Shown: positions 7,012 to 12,862 of the stretch, in pieces
Layout of the letters: each line of letters starts with the position of its first letter
Numbering within the stretch: position 1 is the first letter of the stretch
DNA from: an uncultured Collinsella sp.
GTDB lineage: Bacteria; Actinomycetota; Coriobacteriia; Coriobacteriales; Coriobacteriaceae
Length of the DNA: 26,674 nucleotides
Assembly: GCA_958423535.1 (NCBI GenBank)
Contig: CATZRJ010000024.1
Span: forward strand, 1-26,674
Direction of reading: 5' to 3'
The notes under the pieces: model-generated
The model's database searches: none
What the model saw: only the letters and a program-made list of their open reading frames with translations
What the model was told of the DNA's origin: nothing
Program-made: the position numbers and the translations under genes

Positions 7012-7078
7012 AGTTGCGGTGAAATAGGGACTGTTTGCGCCACCTAGGCCGCAAAACAGTCCCTATTTCACCGCAACT
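7012..7078. repeat. Palindromic intergenic repeat, copy 1 (AGTTGCGGTG family)
   Basis: Arms of about 28 bases, tipped AGTTGCGGTGAAATAG, pair apart from one extra A on the right arm. Related palindromes lie at 7855-7927 and 14932-14998. It ends 15 bases from the stop codon of the downstream-facing GntR gene; copy 3 stands at a similar distance from another minus-strand stop codon. No T tract here. Confidence 0.8.
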
Positions 7079-7092
7079 TATATGGGGATTGA

Positions 7093-7785
7093 TTAGACGA
7101 ACGAGTCTTTGGACAGCTCAAAATAGTCGGGATGCAAGGCGATAACCGGGCCCTGCTCCTCGGGCATCAGGTGCAAGTGCGTCTCTGCCAGATAACTCGC
7201 CGCATCGGTATCGCCCCTCTTAATGGCCTCGAGAATCCGGCGATGCTGCCGACGAATCGGCTCCCAATCCAGATCCTGCGACACCATACGCAACCAGTTG
7301 TATCGCTCAAAATGCGTGTTGACGCTCTTCATCCAATCCCACAACATGTGACGGCCGGCAATCACGAAACACGTCTCATGGAACAGGTTATCCAGGTCGA
7401 AAAAGCGACGCGTTTCGCTATGGTCGAGCGACTCGGACTCGGCAAGAATCTGCTCAAGCCGATGCTTTTGCTCGGGCGAGGCGGCCGAACAGCATTTAAT
7501 AAGCACGCTTCTCTCGAGTTTCTCGCGCAAGAAACAAGCATTCTCGGCGCGTTCCATGCTGATCTTAGAAACGTAGGTGCCGCTTTTGGGACGCGTTTCC
7601 ACCAGCTCCTGCTCGCGCAGGCGCACAAAGGACTCGCGAATGGGCGTGCGCCCGATTCCTGTCTCCTTTTCCAGACCAATCGCCGAAAGGCGCGTGCCGG
7701 GCTTGAGCTCGGCATAGATGATCTTGGAGCGCAATGCGTTGTATGCCTGATCTTGCAGGCTCTGATAATGCTGGTGCTGTTCCAT
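7093..7785 (-). CDS. GntR-family regulator, FadR/FCD type
   Basis: The 230-residue protein has an N-terminal winged helix (about 1-75; SLQDQAYNALRSKI, IGRTPIRESFVRLREQELV) and an all-helical FCD ligand domain (about 85-210). FCD-type metal or carboxylate ligands are visible: Asp/His in FFDLDNLFHE, His in RRQHRRILEAI and His in AETHLHL. The ATG at 7785 follows GAGGG; a longer frame to 7899 would begin inside palindromic repeat copy 2 and is rejected. FCD regulators commonly sense sugar acids or organic acids. Its position between eda and the GntP permease gene suggests control of sugar-acid use, but no operator for it was identified. Confidence 0.9.
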   Translation of the reverse strand: MEQHQHYQSLQDQAYNALRSKIIYAELKPGTRLSAIGLEKETGIGRTPIRESFVRLREQELVETRPKSGTYVSKISMERAENACFLREKLERSVLIKCCSAASPEQKHRLEQILAESESLDHSETRRFFDLDNLFHETCFVIAGRHMLWDWMKSVNTHFERYNWLRMVSQDLDWEPIRRQHRRILEAIKRGDTDAASYLAETHLHLMPEEQGPVIALHPDYFELSKDSFV

Positions 7786-7854
7786 AAAGCCCTCGGATGA
7801 AGCCTCGGTTAATCGAATACCACCATGCAATACTATCGCATCCCCCGCCCCATC

Positions 7855-7927
7855 ATAAGTTGCGGTGGAATAGTTCCTGCTCAAAGCCTTCAGCAGCAAG
7901 AACAGGAACTATTCCACCGCAACTTAT
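7855..7927. repeat. Palindromic intergenic repeat, copy 2
   Basis: Arms 7855-7879 and 7903-7927 are perfect 25-base complements, tipped ATAAGTTGCGGTGGAATAG, with a 23-base loop. It lies between the GntR gene start and the gntP terminator. The tips match copies 1 and 3; the loops do not. Confidence 0.85.
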
Positions 7928-7957
7928 GGGGGGGGACGGGTGCGACATGCCGTTGGT

Positions 7958-8006
7958 ATAAAAAGCAAAGGCCCGCGGACAGTTTGATAGGCAACTGTCC
8001 GCGGGC
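7958..8006 (-). terminator. Rho-independent terminator of the gntP gene
   Basis: GCCCGCGGACAGTT (7971-7984) pairs with AACTGTCCGCGGGC (7993-8006). On the minus strand the stem is followed by CTTTGCTTTTTAT. It lies about 37 bases after the gntP stop codon. Confidence 0.9.
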
Positions 8007-8042
8007 TTGCGGTGAGACACGCTTGTCTTATGCGTTTCTCGC

Positions 8043-9377
8043 CTAGATAAACAGGCTCAGGATTAGAACCATGATGAGGCCGACAACGGAGTTGACGAGC
8101 TCCAACAGGCCCCATGTCTTATAGGTATCCTTCATCGACAGGCCAAACGACTGCTGGAACAGCAGGTAACCGCCGTCATACATAGGCGTGATGGTATTGG
8201 ATGCGCAGGCGCAGACCAGTACTGCAAGCACCGGGTTGATGCCAAACTGCGTAACCATAGGTGCCACGACGCCGGCGGCGGTGATGGCCGAGACGGTACC
8301 CTGGCCGGTGAGCAGGCGCAGGACCACCGTGATCACCCAAGCCAAAATCAGCGGCGACACCGGCATGAGGCTCACCATGTCGGCAAGCGTCGCGCCAACG
8401 CCAGAAGTAATGATGACCTGCTTCATGATGCCGCCGGCACCGATAACGAGCAGCACGTTCGCGACGCCCTTGATAGCATCGGACATAGAGCTAGAGATCT
8501 CTCCGCCATCCATGCCGCGCGTATAACCATACGCAACCATGGCAAGAATCATCGTGATGAGCATAGTGATATCTGCGCTACCGATGCAGCTGGCAAGATC
8601 GTATGCAAAGCAACCCTCGCCCACCGTGTTCTTGATAATCGAAGCCCCAATCATGATGATTGCCGGGAACAGCGGCACCAGAATGGAAAGCCAGAACGGC
8701 GGAAGCTCGTCCGCGGGCCTGCGCTCCGCCGGCTTCATAACATTGCCAAGCGGCATGTCATCGAGACCGGGGATGAAATGGCACAGCAAAAGACCAGAGC
8801 AGATAAGTGTCGGAATCGTGACGATCAGACCAAAGATGTAGACCGGCGGAACCTCGGCACCAAAGGCACTCACCAGCGCCATAGGACCAGGCTGCGGCGG
8901 AAAAAGAGAATGGCCCATCGTGGTACCAGAAACAGCCGGGATAATCAGGCGCATATAGGGGATGTCGGCCTCTTTGGCGATGCTGATAACGAGCGGCGTA
9001 ACGATAAGGAACGCCACCTCGTAGAACATGCTCATACCAAAGATAACGCCGATGATCAGAAGCGCAACAGGCAGTAGCTTAATACCGAGCTTGTCAACGA
9101 TAGTGTCGGCAATCTGCTGCGAGGCACCCGAATCGGTCATCAGTTTTCCGATGGCTGCGCCAAAGATAATGATCAGCGCAAGCGACTTAAGCGTTCCGCC
9201 CAGTCCATCTTCCATGGTGGTGACAAGGTCGCCCACAGAGATGCCGTCGGCAAGGGCGATAAAAATGGCGGAAAGAATAAGCGCAATGATGCTGTTGATT
9301 TTAAACTTAACGATCATGGCGACCAGCAGGACTACGCCCACCAGCACCCAAAGGAGTGAAACAACTCCTGCATTCAT
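8043..9377 (-). CDS. GntP-family sugar-acid:H+ symporter
   Basis: The 444-residue membrane protein has about 12-14 hydrophobic segments from residue 4 to the C-terminus (LILSLFI) and GntP-type motifs: MFYEVAFLIVTPLV, TTMGHSLFPPQPGPMA (about 155-175), LTGQGTVSAITAAG and CASNTITPMYDGGYLL. The family imports gluconate and related acids. The ATG at 9377 has AAAAGGAGC seven bases upstream; an ATG at 9410 lacks such a site. It follows the HIT gene by 66 bases on the same strand with only a weak hairpin between, so the two may be co-transcribed. A 34-bp LacI-type palindrome precedes the HIT gene. Gluconate, KDG or a hexuronate are possible substrates. Confidence 0.93.
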   Translation of the reverse strand: MNAGVVSLLWVLVGVVLLVAMIVKFKINSIIALILSAIFIALADGISVGDLVTTMEDGLGGTLKSLALIIIFGAAIGKLMTDSGASQQIADTIVDKLGIKLLPVALLIIGVIFGMSMFYEVAFLIVTPLVISIAKEADIPYMRLIIPAVSGTTMGHSLFPPQPGPMALVSAFGAEVPPVYIFGLIVTIPTLICSGLLLCHFIPGLDDMPLGNVMKPAERRPADELPPFWLSILVPLFPAIIMIGASIIKNTVGEGCFAYDLASCIGSADITMLITMILAMVAYGYTRGMDGGEISSSMSDAIKGVANVLLVIGAGGIMKQVIITSGVGATLADMVSLMPVSPLILAWVITVVLRLLTGQGTVSAITAAGVVAPMVTQFGINPVLAVLVCACASNTITPMYDGGYLLFQQSFGLSMKDTYKTWGLLELVNSVVGLIMVLILSLFI

Positions 9378-9443
9378 AGATAAGCTCCTTTTAACTGGCA
9401 ATGAAGCCAAGTGCTTCTATTCGAAATAGCAGCTTTTACTCGC

Positions 9444-9878
9444 TTACAGGTTGGCGACAATTGCCTGGGCGATCTCGTCGTACTGAGCCGACTCGAGCGT
9501 GACGCGACCGGGGTTCATGGCAAACACGTCGCCAAACTCAAACGGGTCGTCCTTGTACTTGGGGACGATATGCACGTGCAGGTGATGCATGGTGTCGCCG
9601 TAGGCACCAAAGTTAATCTTGTCGGGATTGAACGCCTTGTGCAGCGCTGCCGCGACGTGGCGGACATCGGCCATAAAGGCGGCGGCGTCTTCCTCGGACA
9701 TGCAGGAGATGTCATCGACGTGCTGCTTGGAGGCCACGATTACGCGGCCCTTATGACTCTGCTCCTTAAACAAGATGAGCTTGCTGGCAGGCAGGTCAAG
9801 CATGGGGATGCCAAAGGCATCGACGAGCGTGTTGTCGGTCCCGCACATGCAGTACGAGCAATCGGTATGCTGTTCCAT
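9444..9878 (-). CDS. HIT-family nucleotide hydrolase/transferase
   Basis: The 144-residue protein carries the histidine triad HLHVHIVP (His99, His101, His103) typical of the HIT family, which acts on nucleotide phosphoramidates or dinucleotides in the cytoplasm. A CSYC pair at residues 7-10 is consistent with a zinc site seen in some HIT proteins. The ATG at 9878 follows GAAAGGATCACC; longer frames read through the upstream operator and are rejected. It precedes the GntP permease gene. The 34-bp operator-like palindrome lies about 98 bases upstream and a small hairpin (TGCCGC/GCGGCA, 9909-9924) lies in the leader. The link of a HIT protein to sugar-acid genes is unexplained. Confidence 0.92.
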   Translation of the reverse strand: MEQHTDCSYCMCGTDNTLVDAFGIPMLDLPASKLILFKEQSHKGRVIVASKQHVDDISCMSEEDAAAFMADVRHVAAALHKAFNPDKINFGAYGDTMHHLHVHIVPKYKDDPFEFGDVFAMNPGRVTLESAQYDEIAQAIVANL

Positions 9879-9975
9879 GGTGATCCTTTCGATCTGGACA
9901 ATGATAAATGCCGCTTTTGCGGCAGGCGTAACCCCTCGTTTACACCACCAGATAATGGACAGATACAACGCATGC

Positions 9976-10009
9976 GTAGTCGATACGAAATCGGTTTCGT
10001 ATCGACTAC
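9976..10009. promoter_or_regulatory. 34-bp perfect palindrome, LacI-type operator upstream of the HIT gene
   Basis: Two 15-base arms (GTAGTCGATACGAAA and its exact complement) flank a central TCGG. The core ACGAAATCGGTTTCGT is the reverse complement of the operator type at 4639 and 10110 except for the two centre-flanking bases. Its extra symmetry could also form a hairpin in RNA. Confidence 0.7.
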
Positions 10010-10042
10010 CGCCATGATACAGCCAACGAGTTGTTACGATTA

Positions 10043-10056
10043 GGTGAACGTTCACT
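10043..10056. promoter_or_regulatory. GTGAACGTTCAC operator upstream of the YczE-like promoter
   Basis: GGTGAACGTTCACT matches the two sites at the uxaC promoter (22633-22646 and 22671-22684) except for its last base. It lies about 17 bases before the -35 box at 10074. Confidence 0.65.
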
Positions 10057-10073
10057 TTTTATTGTTTTTCTCT

Positions 10074-10100
10074 TTGCAAATAGAATCCCGTGCGTATACT
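10074..10100 (+). promoter_or_regulatory. Promoter of the YczE-like gene
   Basis: TTGCAA (10074-10079) and TATACT (10095-10100), 15 bases apart, repeat the kdgK promoter exactly. Confidence 0.65.
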
Positions 10101-10109
10101 AAGGCTCAA

Positions 10110-10125
10110 ACGAAACCGATTTCGT
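10110..10125. promoter_or_regulatory. LacI-type operator at the YczE-like promoter
   Basis: ACGAAACCGATTTCGT is identical in all 16 bases to the site at kdgK (4639-4654) and begins nine bases after the -10 box. Confidence 0.75.
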
Positions 10126-10128
10126 CGA

Positions 10129-10186
10129 GCGTGAGCAATAGGATGCTAAGACGCACCCTACCATCTTGGCATCCTATTGCCCACGC
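10129..10186 (+). promoter_or_regulatory. Long structured hairpin, element H1 copy B
   Basis: Arms 10129-10146 (GCGTGAGCAATAGGATGC) and 10169-10186 pair at 17 of 18 positions. The inner segment AAGACGCACCCTACC is the same as in the kdgK leader. Relative to copy A, six stem pairs are changed on both sides and one change is uncompensated. It lies directly after the operator. Confidence 0.8.
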
Positions 10187-10207
10187 AATGTCATTTGCTT
10201 TCCTCCC

Positions 10208-10338
10208 GTCTCGCTGGCCCTTCAGTCCCATTCCGGCACAGCGAGACACTTCCTAGACAACTGACCGTGGGGCCGGCTTTTCTGCTTTAACAGCAGTGCC
10301 TCTGATAACCCTCTTTTGCCGGTCCGGGTCAGTTTTTT
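10208..10338 (+). promoter_or_regulatory. Putative structured RNA element E2, copy B, ending in a U6 tract
   Basis: P1 pairs GTCTCGCTG (10208-10216) with CAGCGAGAC (10239-10247), with the loop carrying CAGTCCCATTCCGG. After CTTCCTAGACAA, helix P2 pairs CTGACC (10261-10266) with GGTCAG (10327-10332). An inner helix pairs GGGCCGGC with GCCGGTCC (10318-10325). The hairpin CTGCT/AGCAG is followed by GTGCCTCTGATAACC. The 3' strand of P2 runs straight into TTTTTT (10333-10338), so the closing helix could itself terminate transcription. This is the layout of a riboswitch with an integrated terminator; ligand unknown. It is 28 bases before the start codon. Confidence 0.75.
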
Positions 10339-10365
10339 CACACAACCGAAAGGACGGGTAGCAAC

Positions 10366-11046
10366 ATGCGACCGCTCATCATCATGAATGGCGAGAAGAT
10401 CGATTGGTTCCATACCGTCATCAGGATGCTGATGTATCTGGCGGGCGTTGCAGTACTGGCACTCGGCATGAGTCTCCAGACGGCATCCGGCCTGGGTGTC
10501 GCCGCGCTCACGTGCTTTTCCACAACCCTATCCATGCTCACGGGCAAGACGCTCGGCTTTTGGATCACTGCTACCTATGTCGCCTACATCGTGGCACAAT
10601 TCACTATCTTGCGACGCGAGTTCCAGCCGCGCATCCTGCTCGAGCTGTGCTTCTCAACGCTCATCGGCGGCTTCACCGACTTCTTCATGGCGGTCAACCC
10701 GCTGCATCCCGCAGCACTCCCCATACAGGTTGAGACCATGCTGCTCTCCCTCGCTGTCACTGCATTTGGCGTAAGTCTCGTCGTCAACATGGGCGTTGTC
10801 CCCAACGCGCCCGACGGCCTGGTGCAGGTCATTGCCGAAAAGATTAAACGCCGCTTTGGCGACGTAAAAGTCGTGTTCGACTGCTCGCATGTCGCCGTGT
10901 CTCTCGTTCTGTCGCTCGCGCTCATGCACAACCTGGGCGGCTTTGGCGTGACCACCGCCATCTCGGCGCTGTTCTTGGGCCATGTCATCAACATCGCTAA
11001 TAAGCTGTTCGCCCAGCGCTTTGTGCGCGCGGCATTCGGGAAATAG
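10366..11046 (+). CDS. YczE/YitT-like integral membrane protein
   Basis: The 226-residue protein is mostly hydrophobic with about five membrane segments (about residues 17-37, 40-60, 66-86, 118-140 and 168-205) and resembles the YczE/YyaS group of uncharacterised membrane proteins (MYLAGVAVLALGMSLQTASGLGVAALTCFS). The ATG at 10366 has AAAGGACGGG upstream, slightly far; an in-frame ATG at 10384 is a possible alternative. The leader carries an exact copy of the kdgK promoter/operator set, hairpin H1 and element E2, so the gene is very probably a member of the KDG regulon. A transporter of KDG or another sugar acid is a reasonable but untested guess. No terminator was seen before the 10-bp repeats that follow. 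Confidence 0.8.
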   Translation: MRPLIIMNGEKIDWFHTVIRMLMYLAGVAVLALGMSLQTASGLGVAALTCFSTTLSMLTGKTLGFWITATYVAYIVAQFTILRREFQPRILLELCFSTLIGGFTDFFMAVNPLHPAALPIQVETMLLSLAVTAFGVSLVVNMGVVPNAPDGLVQVIAEKIKRRFGDVKVVFDCSHVAVSLVLSLALMHNLGGFGVTTAISALFLGHVINIANKLFAQRFVRAAFGK

Positions 11047-11070
11047 CACCACCGTAAGAACCCGCAAACA

Positions 11071-11150
11071 GCGCTATACGTTGCTATATCTCACTATACT
11101 TTGCTATATCTTGCTATACTTTGCTATATCTTGCTATATCTTGCTATATC
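11071..11150. repeat. 10-bp tandem repeat (TTGCTATATC type), eight units
   Basis: Eight consecutive 10-base units keep exact register: gcgctatacg, ttgctatatc, tcactatact, ttgctatatc, ttgctatact and three more ttgctatatc. A degenerate unit (ttgagcaaag) follows. The unit length equals about one helical turn and each unit contains TATA-like sequence. It lies directly before the ATPase gene, whose ribosome site starts a few bases downstream. Confidence 0.9.
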
Positions 11151-11169
11151 TTGAGCAAAGGTGGCTCAC

Positions 11170-12261
11170 ATGCAAACAAACCCTTTTAAGCCCACAGCAG
11201 GTAAAACACCTCCCACGATTATCGGCCGCGAAGATGTGCTCGAAGAATTCAATGAGGGCCTCACCAACGGGCCTGGTGCCCCTGGGCGCCTAATGCGCAT
11301 AGCCGGCGTCCGTGGAACGGGCAAGACGGTCCTCCTTGACGAGTGCTCACGTTTGGCGCAAAGCCGTGGCTGGACGGTCATAAAAGAGGTCGCAACCGAG
11401 GGACTTTGCCAGCGCATTCTCGAACAGCTGCAGCCCAAATTCCAGGCCAAGCACGCCAGATTTGAGCCCACCATAGCTGGCATATCCATCGGCAGCATAG
11501 ACATTGAGCGAATCGGCCCATCGCTACGCGACGCCATGAGACAGACAATATCCAAGAATGGAAATGGCCTGCTCATCACTCTCGACGAGGTTCAAGACGC
11601 AGAGCTCGATGAGGTCCGAACGCTCTCCATTGCGATTCAGCAGGTTATCGGCGAAGACCTTGATATCGCCTTTGTTTTTGCTGGGCTGCCTTCGATGATT
11701 GAAAGCATCATCAACGGAAAGACACTTACGTTTTTGCGCCGTGCCCTCCCCTTTGACCTGAAGGCTGTGGCAGTAACCGAAGTGTCGTACTCCCTCGAGG
11801 AAACCATTGAAGCGTCTGGCATGGAGTTGCAGCCAGGTATTGCCGGCCAACTTGCCGAGGCAACGCAAGGCTATCCTTTCATGATCCAACTCGTTGGATA
11901 CTACGCATGGCAGTTGGCAAGACGCGCACATACAGCGATTATTGGAGAAGAAGAAGCCGAGCGTGGCATTGCAACAGCACGCGAACGCTTCTGCGCCATG
12001 GTGATTGAGCCCGCGCTGCAGCGCATTCCGCCCACGTGCATCGCTTATCTGCTGAGCATGGCGTCTTTGGGGCAGACGAGCTCGACCAGCATGGTTGCCG
12101 ATGCCCTAAACAAAACGCCTCAACAGGTGAGCTCCGTCCGCAGCCGCCTGTTAAGAGAATCGATTATCGAGGCTCCTTCGTACGGCAAGGTCTCATTTGC
12201 CATCCCCTACATGCGCGACTACCTCTACGAACACAAAGCCGAACTGGAAGTTGAACTGTAG
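11170..12261 (+). CDS. Lone AAA/STAND-type ATPase with probable C-terminal winged helix
   Basis: The 363-residue protein has a Walker A motif GVRGTGKT (about 46-53), Walker B LLITLDE (134-140) and a C-terminal region (about 280-345) predicted to be winged-helix-like (TSSTSMVADALNKTPQQVSS). It resembles archaeal-type ATPases (AAA_16/ATPase_2 group) and Orc/Cdc6-like layouts. The ATG at 11170 is preceded by AAAGGTGG at good spacing; the GTG at 11161 is part of that site and is rejected. No partner gene is adjacent and flanking genes are unrelated. The 10-bp repeats upstream could be its own binding sites or a promoter array. Role unknown: regulator, chromosome/plasmid maintenance or defence have each been seen for such ATPases, and the sequence does not decide. 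Confidence 0.85.
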   Translation: MQTNPFKPTAGKTPPTIIGREDVLEEFNEGLTNGPGAPGRLMRIAGVRGTGKTVLLDECSRLAQSRGWTVIKEVATEGLCQRILEQLQPKFQAKHARFEPTIAGISIGSIDIERIGPSLRDAMRQTISKNGNGLLITLDEVQDAELDEVRTLSIAIQQVIGEDLDIAFVFAGLPSMIESIINGKTLTFLRRALPFDLKAVAVTEVSYSLEETIEASGMELQPGIAGQLAEATQGYPFMIQLVGYYAWQLARRAHTAIIGEEEAERGIATARERFCAMVIEPALQRIPPTCIAYLLSMASLGQTSSTSMVADALNKTPQQVSSVRSRLLRESIIEAPSYGKVSFAIPYMRDYLYEHKAELEVEL

Positions 12262-12280
12262 AAACGGCAACTGCCCTGCA

Positions 12281-12338
12281 AGACGAAAACCGTTTTCATA
12301 CGGATTTAAAGCAGACGTAAACGGTTTTCGTCTGCTTT
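12281..12338 (+). promoter_or_regulatory. Overlapping inverted repeats after the ATPase gene (mutually exclusive hairpins)
   Basis: AGACGAAAACCGTTT (12281-12295) is the exact complement of AAACGGTTTTCGTCT (12319-12333). The latter overlaps the 3' arm of another perfect 10-bp hairpin, AAAGCAGACG (12308-12317) with CGTCTGCTTT (12329-12338). Only one can form at a time. The setting, just after a stop codon and before a terminator, is unusual for an attenuator. Confidence 0.7.
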
Positions 12339-12431
12339 ACGTTCGGAAATAAGACGCAAATTGCACTTTCGTATGGTTTTACGCCAAACGCAACACGCTT
12401 TCGTCCGGCTATGCGTCCCCAACCTAGACGA

Positions 12432-12467
12432 AAAGAGCCCCGAGCTCGTATGAACTCGGGGCTCTTT
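12432..12467 (+). terminator. Terminator after the ATPase gene
   Basis: AAAGAGCCCCGAG (12432-12444) pairs with CTCGGGGCTCTTT (12455-12467). The symmetrical A and T ends would let it work in both directions. Confidence 0.8.
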
Positions 12468-12484
12468 GCGCCACGCATCTATGA

Positions 12485-12763
12485 GAGGAGAAATTCGATG
12501 CGTACGTGCGCTACTCCATGAAGCCGCCCTGGGATGGCGGCAACCTCGTCGTTCCCCGCCTGATGGGCGTGCTCAAGGCATCCGTCCCCCTCTTTATCGA
12601 CGTGACTGGCAAAAAGCTCGTCGAGGAAACTATCCGCACGCACCGCGATGTGGCCGACGCCATCGCCTCGCGCAATCCCACCGCCGCGCACGACGCGATG
12701 TATCTGCACCTGGTGTATAACCGCAACATGATTGCGGAGGGAGCAGAAGCAAAAGGCATTTAG
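12485..12763 (+). pseudogene. Remnant of a GntR/FCD-type regulator (C-terminal part only)
   Basis: The frame from 12485 to the stop at 12763 encodes about 92 residues matching the last third of an FCD ligand-binding domain: helices around LVVPRLMGVLK, then RTHRDVADAIASRNPTAAHD and MYLHLVYNRNMI with the usual His positions. No winged-helix DNA-binding part is present; an in-frame stop (12482-12484) and a terminator lie directly upstream. Possible internal starts (GTG 12506, ATG 12518) have no good ribosome site. This fits a deletion remnant of a sugar-acid regulator. A short expressed protein cannot be fully excluded. Confidence 0.65.
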
Positions 12764-12797
12764 GGCCCGACAATAATCTTTCTTTGGCAAAACGCAG

Positions 12798-12836
12798 GCG
12801 GCGGCTGCCCAACACACAGGGCAGCCGCCGCTTTTT
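12798..12836 (+). terminator. Strong terminator downstream of the GntR remnant
   Basis: GCGGCGGCTGCCC (12798-12810) pairs with GGGCAGCCGCCGC (12819-12831), followed by TTTTT. It lies between the remnant and the convergent oxidoreductase gene and probably serves the intact ancestor gene. Confidence 0.88.
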
Positions 12837-12862
12837 GCAATCGATTGGTGCAAAGGGGTTGA

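Noticed and set aside
7786..7899. N-terminal extension of the GntR regulator
   Set aside because: It would translate part of the palindromic repeat; the ATG at 7785 has a good ribosome site.
11071..11150. Tandem array as a CRISPR
   Set aside because: Units are 10 bases with no spacers and no cas genes.
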